A stretch of 64,000 bases of DNA from an uncultured Prevotellaceae bacterium (GTDB taxonomy: Bacteria; Bacteroidota; Bacteroidia; Bacteroidales; Bacteroidaceae), in contig CADCIB010000008.1 of the NCBI GenBank assembly GCA_902801375.1, positions 1 through 64,000 on the forward strand, read 5' to 3'. Position 1 is the first letter of the stretch. The number at the start of each line of letters is the position of its first letter. Below, piece by piece: positions 8,237-16,617 of this stretch. The notes under the pieces were generated by a model. That model worked only from the letters and a program-made list of their open reading frames with translations, had not been told where the DNA came from and ran no database searches. A program made the translations under genes and the position numbers.

Positions 8237-8882
8237 GAAAGAAGGTCAGGATGATGGGCCACGGCTCTCGTCCAGCATAAAGTGTGGGGTAGGGAGGCAG
8301 CGCCCATGGCTGTTCCATCCGCTGATAGCAGCGGCGATAAAGCCAGTGGAAGAGAAAGGCTGCCACGGTGCCGATGATGGCCCCCGTCAGAATGTCTAAT
8401 GGATAATGTACGCCCAGGTACATGCGCGAATAACAGGAACCGATGGCCCAGAGAAAAGCCGTGATGACGATGACTCGCCGACGAAAGAGCAGCGCCAGCA
8501 TCGTGGCAGCGGCAAAACCGTTGCTGGCATGGTTGGAAGGAAAGCCATAGCGACCGCCGTGATAGTCGTTGACGAAACTCAACAGCGGCATCACCTGCGG
8601 GTCGTGTGAGGGGCGTGGACGTGCCACCAAAGGCTTGATGATGCTGGCCACCACAAAATCTGACAAGGCGAACAGCAGGGCCAAGATGACGAGCATGAGC
8701 AGTGCATGGCGCCAACCACCACGACGGAAAAGACAATATGCGACTGCCACAGCCAGCGGAATCCACGCCAGTCGGTTGGTGTAGAGCATCCAGAATTGGT
8801 CGTAGGCTGTAGAACCGTCGAAGTTGATCAGTGTCAGCAGCCATGTGTCGGCCTGTTGTATTGGTTCGAGGAACGTATTCAT
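8196..8882 (-). CDS. PAP2-family membrane phosphatase
   Basis: Integral membrane phosphatase (228 residues) with the three PAP2 signature motifs: KPLVARPRP, PSNHAS and SRMYLGVHYPLD (catalytic His residues in the last two). There are five or six membrane helices. Likely substrates are undecaprenyl pyrophosphate or phosphatidylglycerol phosphate; the sequence alone does not discriminate. The ATG at 8882 lies only about 9 bases past a TACCTTTG -7 box, so the transcript is nearly leaderless. Its end overlaps the 3' end of rsmA (convergent). Confidence 0.92.
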   Translation of the reverse strand: MNTFLEPIQQADTWLLTLINFDGSTAYDQFWMLYTNRLAWIPLAVAVAYCLFRRGGWRHALLMLVILALLFALSDFVVASIIKPLVARPRPSHDPQVMPLLSFVNDYHGGRYGFPSNHASNGFAAATMLALLFRRRVIVITAFLWAIGSCYSRMYLGVHYPLDILTGAIIGTVAAFLFHWLYRRCYQRMEQPWALPPYPTLYAGREPWPIILTFFLTVAVLLLGSLVR

Positions 8883-8890
8883 TGCGGTTG

Positions 8891-8898
8891 CAAAGGTA
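8891..8898 (-). promoter_or_regulatory. -7 box (TACCTTTG) adjoining the PAP2 start codon
   Basis: Minus-strand TACCTTTG. Expected initiation is within about 2 bases of ATG 8882. Confidence 0.6.
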
Positions 8899-8928
8899 GT
8901 GTTTTGTAGGAATAATACAAAATAAAAT

Positions 8929-9390
8929 ATGGAAAAAGCGAAAAATTACGAGTTGTTGGCTCCGCAAGTGGAGAGCCTGGCTGGTGGCTACAGCGATGAG
9001 ATTGCTGTGATGGCCAATGTGTGTGCCGCCCTTCGCGAAACGATGGGCTATTTCTGGGTAGGCTTCTACCGTGTCAGTGGCACGGAACTGGTCTTGGGAC
9101 CTTTCCAGGGCAGTGTGGCCTGTTTCAAGATACCTTATGGCAAGGGCGTTTGCGGTACGGCTTGGCAGCGCCGCGAAACCATTGTCGTGGAGGATGTGGA
9201 ACAGTTCCCAGGGCATATCGCTTGCAGTTCGCTGAGTCGTTCGGAGATTGTCGTGCCACTCTTCGACCAGACTGGAGAGGTGCGTGCCGTGCTTGACATC
9301 GACAGTACAGAGCTTGGCGACTTCGACGACACAGACCGCCAATGGCTGGAACAGATGATGCAAGCCGTTGCCCGACAACTCTACACATGA
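8929..9390 (+). CDS. msrC: free methionine-(R)-sulfoxide reductase, GAF type
   Basis: Single GAF-domain protein of 153 residues that reduces free Met-R-sulfoxide. The three cysteines expected for this enzyme are present at about residues 65 (VACFKI), 75 (KGVCGTA) and 99 (HIACSS). The typical stretches YFWVGFYRV, VVEDVEQFPGHIAC and SEIVVPLFD are also present. It is divergent from the PAP2 gene. The family is well conserved and the length is standard. Confidence 0.93.
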   Translation: MEKAKNYELLAPQVESLAGGYSDEIAVMANVCAALRETMGYFWVGFYRVSGTELVLGPFQGSVACFKIPYGKGVCGTAWQRRETIVVEDVEQFPGHIACSSLSRSEIVVPLFDQTGEVRAVLDIDSTELGDFDDTDRQWLEQMMQAVARQLYT

Positions 9391-9457
9391 TTATCGGGCA
9401 GCCCCAGCGTTTTTAGTGTAGACTGCGTAAAAATTATATAAAAAGCAAGTGGTTTGT

Positions 9458-9488
9458 TTTGTGCTTTAGCGTTTTTTACGTAACTTTG
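9458..9488 (+). promoter_or_regulatory. Bacteroidetes promoter of lysS
   Basis: TTTG (9458-9461), 19 bases, TAACTTTG (9481-9488). ATG follows at 9520. Confidence 0.75.
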
Positions 9489-9519
9489 CCCCTCAAACAG
9501 AAAATAGTATCAAAGTAAA

Positions 9520-11253
9520 ATGGCAAATATTTTAGAATTAAGCGAGCAGGAGATTGGCCGCAGGCAGAGTCTCCAGGAGCTTCGGGCAATGGGTATCAAT
9601 CCCTATCCCGCAGCCGAGTATCCCACCAATGCCTTCAGCACCGACATTGTTGCCGAGTTTAAAGACGACGACGAACCGCGCCAAGTGAGCATCGCCGGAC
9701 GTATGATGAGCCGCCGTGTCATGGGCAAGGCCTCGTTCGTGGAACTGCAAGACTCAAAAGGCCGCATCCAGGTGTATATCACTCGTGATGACATCTGTCC
9801 CGATGAGAACAAAGAGCTTTACAACACCGTGTTCAAGAAGTTGCTCGACATTGGCGACTTCATCGGCGTGCGCGGTTTCGTGTTCCGTACACAGACCGGT
9901 GAGATCAGCGTCCATGCCAAGGAACTGACCCTGCTCTCGAAGGCCTTGAAGCCCCTGCCCATCGTGAAATACAAGGACGGTGTGGCCTACGATAAGTTCG
10001 ACGACCCAGAGTTGCGCTATCGCCAGCGCTATGTCGACCTTGTGGTGAACGAAGGTGTTAAGGAGACCTTCCTGCAGCGCGCCACCGTCATCCGCACCAT
10101 GCGCCGTGTGCTCGACGAGGCCGGTTATACCGAAGTGGAGACCCCGACGCTGCAGGCCATTGCCGGAGGTGCAACGGCCCGTCCGTTCATCACCCACTTC
10201 AATGCCCTCAACCAGGACATGTATATGCGCATCGCCACTGAGCTCTACCTGAAGCGACTCATCGTGGGTGGCTTCGAAGGTGTCTATGAGATAGGCAAGA
10301 ACTTCCGCAACGAGGGTATGGACCGCAACCACAACCCAGAGTTCACTTGTATGGAACTCTACGTGCAGTATAAGGACTACAACTGGATGATGTCGTTCAC
10401 AGAGAAACTCCTTGAGACCATCTGTATCGCCGTGAACGGCAAGCCCGAGCGCGAAATCGACGGGCAGCTCATTTCGTTCAAGGCTCCCTACCGCCGCCTT
10501 CCCATCCTTGAGGCCATCAAGGAGAAGACAGGCTTCGACTGCGAGGGCAAGAGCGAGGAAGAAATCCGCGCCTTCTGCCTGTCGAAGGAGATGGATGTGG
10601 ACGAGACCATGGGCAAAGGCAAGCTCATCGACGAGCTGTTCGGCGAGTTCTGTGAGGGTACATTCATCCAGCCGACCTTCATCATCGACTATCCCGTGGA
10701 GATGTCGCCGCTGACCAAGATGCACCGTTCGAAGCCCGGTCTGACCGAGCGTTTCGAGCTGATGGTCAATGGTAAGGAGTTGGCCAACGCCTACTCTGAG
10801 CTGAACGACCCGCTCGACCAGGAGGAGCGCTTCATCGACCAGATGCGACTGGCCGACAAGGGCGACGACGAGGCGATGATCATCGACCAAGACTTCTTGC
10901 GCGCCCTGCAGTATGGCATGCCCCCGACCAGTGGCATCGGTATTGGCATCGACCGTCTGGTGATGCTCATGACGGGCAAGACGTTCATCCAGGAAGTGCT
11001 GTTCTTCCCACAGATGAAGCCCGAGAAGAAGGTGCCGCAGAGCTCTGTCCAGGAGTGGGCTGAGATTGGCGTGGCGGAAGATTGGGTATACGTCTTGCGT
11101 AAAGCGGGTTTCAACCTCATCCAGAACATCCGCGAAGAGAAAGCCCAGGGCTTGCAACAGAAGATTGGCGACATCGTCAAGAAATACAAGCTCGACCTCG
11201 TGAAGCCCAGCGTCGACGAAATAGGGCAATGGATTGAGAAAAGTAACCAATAG
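9520..11253 (+). CDS. lysS: lysyl-tRNA synthetase, class II
   Basis: Charges tRNA-Lys (577 residues, the normal Bacteroidetes length). An N-terminal OB-fold anticodon-binding domain (about 60-150: VSIAGRMMSRRVMGKASFVELQD) precedes the class II catalytic core. That core has motif 1 (EVETPTLQ), motif 2 (IGKNFRNEGMDRNHNPEFT) and motif 3 (GIGIGIDRLVMLMTG). A C-terminal extension of about 75 residues follows motif 3, as in other Bacteroidetes enzymes. It is followed 26 bases later by gpsA on the same strand. Confidence 0.98.
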   Translation: MANILELSEQEIGRRQSLQELRAMGINPYPAAEYPTNAFSTDIVAEFKDDDEPRQVSIAGRMMSRRVMGKASFVELQDSKGRIQVYITRDDICPDENKELYNTVFKKLLDIGDFIGVRGFVFRTQTGEISVHAKELTLLSKALKPLPIVKYKDGVAYDKFDDPELRYRQRYVDLVVNEGVKETFLQRATVIRTMRRVLDEAGYTEVETPTLQAIAGGATARPFITHFNALNQDMYMRIATELYLKRLIVGGFEGVYEIGKNFRNEGMDRNHNPEFTCMELYVQYKDYNWMMSFTEKLLETICIAVNGKPEREIDGQLISFKAPYRRLPILEAIKEKTGFDCEGKSEEEIRAFCLSKEMDVDETMGKGKLIDELFGEFCEGTFIQPTFIIDYPVEMSPLTKMHRSKPGLTERFELMVNGKELANAYSELNDPLDQEERFIDQMRLADKGDDEAMIIDQDFLRALQYGMPPTSGIGIGIDRLVMLMTGKTFIQEVLFFPQMKPEKKVPQSSVQEWAEIGVAEDWVYVLRKAGFNLIQNIREEKAQGLQQKIGDIVKKYKLDLVKPSVDEIGQWIEKSNQ

Positions 11254-11279
11254 TGAATCCATAAAACAATCAGAAAAAC

Positions 11280-12275
11280 GTGTTTGACGTAGGACGCATA
11301 GCCATCATTGGCGGCGGGTCGTGGGCTACGGCCATCGCCAAGATTGTGGTGGGCCACACCCATCACATTGGGTGGTACATGCGGCGTGATGACCGCATAG
11401 AAGACTTCCGTCGGATGAGCCACAACCCGGCCTATCTGACGGGAGTACACTTCGATATCGACGAGATATTCTTTTCGAGCGACATCAATAAGATAGCGCA
11501 GAACTACGACACGCTCATCTTCGTGACCCCGTCGCCCTACCTGAAAAACCACCTGAAGAAACTCAAAACGCGCATTCGCGACAAGTTTGTCATCACGGCC
11601 ATCAAGGGTATCGTGCCCGACGACAACCTCGTCTGCTCAGAATATTTCCATGAGGTGTGGGATGTCCCCTACGACCGTCTGGCCGTCATCGGCGGGCCGT
11701 CGCATGCCGAGGAAGTGGCTTTGGAGCGCTTGTCGTACCTGACCATTGGATGTGCTGACGTGGAAAAAGCCAAGGCTTTTGCCGACCTGATTTCCAGCGA
11801 GTATATCAAGACGAAAACCTCTCAGGATGTGGTGGGCATCGAGTATTCTTCCGTCTTGAAGAATGTCTATGCCATTGCAGCAGGTATCTGCTCCGGACTG
11901 AAGTACGGCGATAACTTCCAGTCGGTGCTGATGTCGAACGCTGTGCAGGAAATGAACCGCTTCGTGACCACCGTCCATCCCATCGAGCGCAACATCAACG
12001 ACTCAGTGTATATGGGCGACCTGTTGGTGACGGGCTATAGCAACTTCTCACGCAACCGCACCTTCGGTTCTATGATTGGTAAGGGCTACAGCGTGAAGTC
12101 GGCACAGATGGAGATGGAAATGATAGCTGAGGGTTATTTTGGCACGAAGTGCATGAAGGAAATCAACCGCCACATGCATGTGAACATGCCCATCCTCGAT
12201 GCGGTCTACAACATTCTCTACGAGCGCATCAACCCGCAGATAGAAATCAAACTCTTGACCGATTCATTCAGATAG
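11280..12275 (+). CDS. gpsA: NAD(P)-dependent glycerol-3-phosphate dehydrogenase
   Basis: Makes sn-glycerol-3-phosphate for phospholipid synthesis (331 residues). The Rossmann motif GGGSWATA is at residues 11-18. Further conserved parts are FVTPSPYLKNHL, the KGI stretch TAIKGIVPDDN, GGPSHAEEVA, and the catalytic-Lys region YSSVLKNVYAIAAGI. The start is GTG 11280 (MFDVGRIAIIGGG); no in-frame ATG is near. It overlaps the convergent symporter gene by 12 bases. It is probably co-transcribed with lysS. Confidence 0.95.
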   Translation: MFDVGRIAIIGGGSWATAIAKIVVGHTHHIGWYMRRDDRIEDFRRMSHNPAYLTGVHFDIDEIFFSSDINKIAQNYDTLIFVTPSPYLKNHLKKLKTRIRDKFVITAIKGIVPDDNLVCSEYFHEVWDVPYDRLAVIGGPSHAEEVALERLSYLTIGCADVEKAKAFADLISSEYIKTKTSQDVVGIEYSSVLKNVYAIAAGICSGLKYGDNFQSVLMSNAVQEMNRFVTTVHPIERNINDSVYMGDLLVTGYSNFSRNRTFGSMIGKGYSVKSAQMEMEMIAEGYFGTKCMKEINRHMHVNMPILDAVYNILYERINPQIEIKLLTDSFR

Positions 12276-13799
12276 TTTCTTCTTCCTATCTGTTATCCAT
12301 AATCCAAGGAAAGTAAACAGGCCGTTGAGCATCAATAGCTCATAGCCGAACTGATAGCCCGTGGTCTTTGCCACGAGCAGGTTCAGGGCATAGCAGAGCA
12401 GAGGGGATAGGATGCAGACAATTGTCTGTTTCCGGGGAACGAAGAGCGAGGAGCGAGGAGTGAGATTGGATTCTACACCTTTTTGAAATCTATTCACGAT
12501 TCTCTCTTCTCTCTCCTCTCTCCCCATAAAAAACGCATACGCGAACAACCCCAGCAACGGGCCATACGTGTAGGAGCAGAGGATATAGATGGCGTCGATG
12601 ACACTGGTGGAGTTCAGCGCTTTGACCATAAGGATGATGACGGCAAAGACAAAGGCCATCGCAATGTGGACACGTCGACGCAGCCGTTCGTCTTTGGGAC
12701 GCTGGGCGATATCTACACACCAGGTGGTGGTCATCGCTGTCAGGGCGGAGTCGGCACTCGAGAAAGAGGCCGCCACGATGCCCACCGTGAACAGCACCAC
12801 GACGGCTTGTCCCAACCGCCCCGTGGCGGCAAACATGGGTAACAGCTCGTCGCTGTTTTCAGGCAGGGCAATGCCTTGCTTTGTGGCCAGCATCATCAGC
12901 ATCACGCCTAAGACCATGAACAGGAGATTGGCAGGCACGAAGGCGAAGCCATAGGTGCACATGTCTTTCTGCGCGTCGCGCAGACTCTTGCATGTCAGGT
13001 TCTTCTGCATCATGTCTTGGTCGAGGCCTGTCATCACGATGACAATGAAGATACCACTCAAGAATTGTTTCCAGAAATTCTGTTTCGACACCCAATCGTC
13101 CCATACGAACATTCGGCTGTGCTCGTCTTGGAAGACAGCCGTCAGCGCTTCGCCCATACTCATGTCGAGCATCCCCACTACATTATATATAATAAGGATA
13201 AGCGCCGTGAACATGCAGGTGGTCTGCAGCGTGTCGGTCCATACGAGCGTCTTGATGCCTCCGCGCCGTGTATAGACCCATATCCAGACCACCATCAAGG
13301 CCACCGTCAGCCCAAAGGTTAAGTTTGTCGCTGTATTACAGCAACTTACTGAGCTAAGCAAAGGCTCCACCACGAAGCGATGGAGGATGAGACACACCAC
13401 ATAGAAGCGCACGGCAGCACCCGTCATCTTCGAGAGCAGAAAGAAGGAGGCACCCGTCCGATGGCCTTCCCGCCCAAGACGCTGCTGAAGAAAACTATAG
13501 ATGGTCGTGAGGTTCAGCTTGTAATAGGCGGGCAGCAGCAGGAATGCCACGGCGAAGTAACCCAGGATGAATCCCAGGCAGGTCTGCATGTAGGTCATGT
13601 CGGTGTGCATCACCATGCCCGGTACACTGACGAAGGTCACACCCGAGATGCTGGCCCCCACCATGCCATAGGCCACCATGTACCACGGCGACCGTCGGTT
13701 GCCGCGATAGAACGTGTCGTTGTCAGATCGGCGTGCCGTCAGTCGGCTGACAATCATGAGCAGTGCGCAATAGGCAAGAAGTGTGATGATGATGACCAA
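12264..13799 (-). CDS. sodium:solute symporter (SSS family)
   Basis: A 12-14 helix membrane transporter of 511 residues with SSS motifs (GMVGASISGVTFVSVPG near residue 45, RGGIKTLVWTDTLQT, GIVAASFSSADSALTAMTT). The substrate (sugar, sialic acid, proline or similar) cannot be told from sequence. The start appears to be TTG 13799, since no in-frame ATG lies between it and the -7 box at 13828. Oddity: the loop between two C-terminal helices contains a low-complexity insertion (FMGREEREERIVNR... NLTPRSSLFVP) encoded by a quasi-palindromic purine/pyrimidine element at 12441-12525. Confidence 0.9.
   Translation of the reverse strand: MVIIITLLAYCALLMIVSRLTARRSDNDTFYRGNRRSPWYMVAYGMVGASISGVTFVSVPGMVMHTDMTYMQTCLGFILGYFAVAFLLLPAYYKLNLTTIYSFLQQRLGREGHRTGASFFLLSKMTGAAVRFYVVCLILHRFVVEPLLSSVSCCNTATNLTFGLTVALMVVWIWVYTRRGGIKTLVWTDTLQTTCMFTALILIIYNVVGMLDMSMGEALTAVFQDEHSRMFVWDDWVSKQNFWKQFLSGIFIVIVMTGLDQDMMQKNLTCKSLRDAQKDMCTYGFAFVPANLLFMVLGVMLMMLATKQGIALPENSDELLPMFAATGRLGQAVVVLFTVGIVAASFSSADSALTAMTTTWCVDIAQRPKDERLRRRVHIAMAFVFAVIILMVKALNSTSVIDAIYILCSYTYGPLLGLFAYAFFMGREEREERIVNRFQKGVESNLTPRSSLFVPRKQTIVCILSPLLCYALNLLVAKTTGYQFGYELLMLNGLFTFLGLWITDRKKKLSE
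12441..12525. repeat. quasi-palindromic purine/pyrimidine element inside the symporter gene
   Basis: The purine tract 12441-12464 (GAAGAGCGAGGAGCGAGG...) and the pyrimidine tract 12502-12525 are imperfect reverse complements (about 14 of 17 core bases), 37 bases apart. The element is in frame and adds about 28 loop residues to the transporter. Confidence 0.55.
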
Positions 13800-13827
13800 A
13801 ATGCAGTATGCTTCTTTATTTTCGCTG

Positions 13828-13835
13828 CAAAGGTA
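13828..13835 (-). promoter_or_regulatory. -7 box (TACCTTTG) of the symporter gene
   Basis: Minus-strand TACCTTTG, 29 bases before the proposed TTG start at 13799. Confidence 0.5.
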
Positions 13836-13919
13836 ACCTATTTTTGCGAATCAGGCAAGCAAACGAGTGGTTTCTTTGAAAAAATGACAGCAATGCAGCA
13901 TTCCTGTCGGTAGAAATGA

Positions 13920-13954
13920 CATGGGTGGCCAGTCGAACAAGACCGCCACCCATG
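13920..13954 (-). terminator. hairpin downstream of the first TlpA-like gene
   Basis: A 10-bp perfect stem (13920-13929 with 13945-13954) and 15-base loop lie 66 bases after the stop of the gene ending at 14020. Followed on the minus strand by a short T-containing stretch. Confidence 0.5.
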
Positions 13955-14019
13955 AGTGAGAGAGTGTTTATGGTTATTTATGAGAAAAAAGTGGGTCTTC
14001 TTTCTCTGATTGCTTGTGG

Positions 14020-15147
14020 TTATTGGAACAACTCGTCGAGCAGGGTGTAGAAGGCAGGATCCTCGCCCACGATAGTCTTCACAATCTTGCCGTCGGGACC
14101 GACGATGATCTTGGTGGGGAAGCCCTGGATGCCATAGTCGGCCAGTACCTTCGAGTCGCGCGGGTTATAGACATGGAGCCACGGCAGTTCATGCTTCTTC
14201 ACAGCCTCTTTCCACTTGGCTTCAGTGTCGTTGCAGTCGATGCCAAGGATTTCGAACTTGCCCTTATACTTATTATAATAGTTCTTCATCTCAGGGAATC
14301 CCTTGATGCACCATCCGCACCACGACCCCCAGAAGTCCAGGATGACGTACTTGCCGCGCAGGCTTGAGAAGGCGAAAGGCTTGCCGTTGATGTCGTTGAG
14401 CGTGAAGTCGGGAGCTGCGATACCGGCTGCCTGCTTCTTGGCCGACTCCTCCTCGGCTTTCTGCTGAGCCTCATTGCGGTCGATGACACTCTGGTAGAAA
14501 GTTTTCATACGTCCGTCGCGAACGGCAGGAGAGAGCAATGCCACGGCTTCTTTCATCTTCTCCGGCTCAAGATTGGTCAGCATCACAGCCGATGCTTCGT
14601 AGTCGGGGTGAGCCTTGATGAAACCAATGATAGCTTGCTCCATCTTCTCTTGCAGTTTAGGCGACTCTTCGTTCCATATTTTCATCACCTCGTCCTGATT
14701 GGTACCTTCGGCCATCATTTTTTGCAAACGGTTCTGAAGTTCGTTCATGGGTTTCTGGGCCTCTTCCAGCATGAGGTCGGCTTCATGATACTCCTTGTAG
14801 AACTTCGACCCGTTGATGTCGTAACGTTCCTTCACATCGCCCGTCAGCTCCACCGATTCGCCTGGTACGGCGATGAGTTGCATCTGCACGGCAGGTCCGC
14901 CCTGTTCGCGACGTAAGCGGTCGGGAGACAGGATGTAGATGTTTGTGGGTTCGTTGATGGCAAAATCAAACTCAAACTGTCCGTCCTTCACGATGACAGT
15001 CTGCGGGGAGTCCATGCGCTGCTGGGTAAGTACGAGCAAGGTGTCGCCCACATTCTTTAGATTACCTTTTACGTGAACTGCACTGTCGTTGGCGCAAGCC
15101 GTCAGCGTGGCGGCAAACAAGGCCAAAGAGAAAAAAACTGATTTCAT
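14020..15147 (-). CDS. TlpA/ResA-like thiol-disulfide oxidoreductase lipoprotein with DUF4369
   Basis: Protein of 375 residues. The lipoprotein signal peptide ends in LTAC (lipobox Cys about residue 18). A DUF4369 beta-domain (about 25-125) and a helical linker follow. A C-terminal thioredoxin fold starts at PDFTLND and carries the active site WCGWC (CxxC) and a cis-Pro region (GIQGFPTKII). It is an envelope-located disulfide reductase or oxidase; the partner is unknown. Start ATG 15147 (MKSVFF), because the upstream extension lacks a signal sequence. It is a paralogue of the next gene upstream, from which it is separated by a terminator-like hairpin. Confidence 0.9.
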   Translation of the reverse strand: MKSVFFSLALFAATLTACANDSAVHVKGNLKNVGDTLLVLTQQRMDSPQTVIVKDGQFEFDFAINEPTNIYILSPDRLRREQGGPAVQMQLIAVPGESVELTGDVKERYDINGSKFYKEYHEADLMLEEAQKPMNELQNRLQKMMAEGTNQDEVMKIWNEESPKLQEKMEQAIIGFIKAHPDYEASAVMLTNLEPEKMKEAVALLSPAVRDGRMKTFYQSVIDRNEAQQKAEEESAKKQAAGIAAPDFTLNDINGKPFAFSSLRGKYVILDFWGSWCGWCIKGFPEMKNYYNKYKGKFEILGIDCNDTEAKWKEAVKKHELPWLHVYNPRDSKVLADYGIQGFPTKIIVGPDGKIVKTIVGEDPAFYTLLDELFQ

Positions 15148-15230
15148 TGTTTTGTTTTGATTAATAATTGATTTCCGCATAGCGTGCGGATGATTGTTGG
15201 GTGATTGTTATATCCTTTAAACGAATAAAA

Positions 15231-15253
15231 GGGCGAAAGGTGTACTTTCGCCC
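15231..15253 (-). terminator. rho-independent terminator after the second TlpA-like gene
   Basis: A 9-bp stem (GGGCGAAAG 15231-15239 with CTTTCGCCC 15245-15253), a 5-base loop, then TTTTATT on the minus strand. It lies 14 bases past the stop at 15268. Confidence 0.75.
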
Positions 15254-15267
15254 CATGTAATTTAGGA

Positions 15268-16437
15268 TTATTTAAGAAGTTCCTTCAACTGCTCGTCCAG
15301 TTTCTGGTCTTCGCCCTCTTTGATCTTGCAGACAATCTTACCCTCTTTGTCGATGAGATACTTCGTAGGCAGATAGTGGATGGCGTACTTGTCGCTGATG
15401 TCGTTGGAATGATCCATGCCAGCCATTCCTTTGGAGCGGTCCCACTTCAGACCGCGCAGCACGTGGTGGAATCCCTCGGCGGTAAGTCCGTCTTTCTTCA
15501 CAGCCTCTTTCCATTTCTCAGGAGCCGTGTCGTCGTCGCTCACATAGACCATCTCCAGTCCTTGGTCGTGATACTTCTTGTAGAGTTCCAGCATGTGGGG
15601 GTTGCTCTTGCGGCAGGGAACACACCACGAAGCCCAGAAGTCCAGGATCACCACTTTGCCCTTCAGCGTGGAGAGCGTGAAGTCGTTGCCATTGATGTCT
15701 TTTGCCGTGAAGTCAGGAGCCACTTTGCCCGGCTGGATGTTCTCCAAGGCAGCAAGCTCGTCCTTCACTTCTTTGGCGCGATCGCCATACTGTTTGACAT
15801 CGTCAGTGAAGGCTTCGAAAGCTGCCTTTACCTCTTCGTAGCTCATTTCACCCATCTTCATGGAGAGATAATAGGGTGCAAGGTACGAGTCGGTGTGGGT
15901 CTTGTAGAAGTTGGTGGTAATCGAGTCGTACTCAGCGCGTGCGGGTTCGAGCACAGCTTCGAGAGAGTCGCGTTGCTCTTCTGTCAGCTGCTGCGCGTGA
16001 GCCTTTTCGCTGTCACGGAATTTCTGCGTGATAGGCTTGAGCAGTTCGTTGAGTTCGTTCATCTCTTTCTGGGTTTTTCCGCCAGTGATGGTAGCCTCTT
16101 TCAGCAGTCCACCTTGTGCATCGACGGTGATGGTACCCGGTTCGAGAGCGAAGTTAACGTAGTCGGCATTGGGGTCATAATTGTTGTAAATGTTTCCAAT
16201 CATGAGCTCTGCCGAGCGATAAGGCACGTCAAGCTCTCCGTTGAAAGCGAACTTCCCCTCAGCGATGGAGGTGCTGTCCATCACGGTGCTGTCACCCACC
16301 TGATAGGTGAGATAGATGGTCTTGCCGTCTGCATTGGCGATGTTGCCGTTGATGACAAATTTGTTGGTCTCTTGTGTGCAGCTGGCCAGCATCATCAGCA
16401 TGGCCACAGCTGTCATTACGAAATGTTTTGCTTTCAT
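15268..16437 (-). CDS. TlpA-like thiol-disulfide oxidoreductase lipoprotein with DUF4369
   Basis: Protein of 389 residues. The lipobox LASC follows a hydrophobic signal (residues 1-20). An N-terminal DUF4369-type domain comes next, then a charged helical section (about 135-235), then a thioredoxin domain with the active site WCVPC and cis-Pro LPTKYLI. The overall plan is the same as its downstream paralogue, suggesting tandem duplication. Start ATG 16437 (MKAKHF); an upstream in-frame extension is not conserved-looking. It likely acts on periplasmic or surface disulfides. Confidence 0.9.
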   Translation of the reverse strand: MKAKHFVMTAVAMLMMLASCTQETNKFVINGNIANADGKTIYLTYQVGDSTVMDSTSIAEGKFAFNGELDVPYRSAELMIGNIYNNYDPNADYVNFALEPGTITVDAQGGLLKEATITGGKTQKEMNELNELLKPITQKFRDSEKAHAQQLTEEQRDSLEAVLEPARAEYDSITTNFYKTHTDSYLAPYYLSMKMGEMSYEEVKAAFEAFTDDVKQYGDRAKEVKDELAALENIQPGKVAPDFTAKDINGNDFTLSTLKGKVVILDFWASWCVPCRKSNPHMLELYKKYHDQGLEMVYVSDDDTAPEKWKEAVKKDGLTAEGFHHVLRGLKWDRSKGMAGMDHSNDISDKYAIHYLPTKYLIDKEGKIVCKIKEGEDQKLDEQLKELLK

Positions 16438-16553
16438 TGTTAGTACATTAATTGAGTGTTGCTTACATGCTTTATACGTAAAAAGAGTACCTAAGTAATA
16501 CATTGCCCCTTGCTTTTTTATGAATTATTAACCCAACCTCTGATATGGTGAGG

Positions 16554-16580
16554 AAGTGTTTTCTGACTTGGAAAACACTT
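16554..16580. terminator. 10-bp hairpin between mfd and the TlpA-like gene
   Basis: AAGTGTTTTC (16554-16563) pairs with GAAAACACTT (16571-16580). On the minus strand (mfd direction) no T-run follows, so it may act by another mechanism. Confidence 0.4.
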
Positions 16581-16617
16581 TTATTCACTATTATTCAGAT
16601 GGTAAGTTGAGTCTTTT

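Noticed and set aside
8143..9378. 411-codon minus-strand open frame
   Set aside because: Antisense to msrC and out of frame with the PAP2 gene; no family pattern, while both overlapped genes have clear motifs.
9754..11262. 502-codon minus-strand open frame
   Set aside because: Lies entirely antisense to lysS; His/Leu-rich composition typical of a shadow frame.
13380..13913. 177-codon plus-strand open frame
   Set aside because: Antisense to the N-terminal part of the symporter and its promoter; no domain signal.
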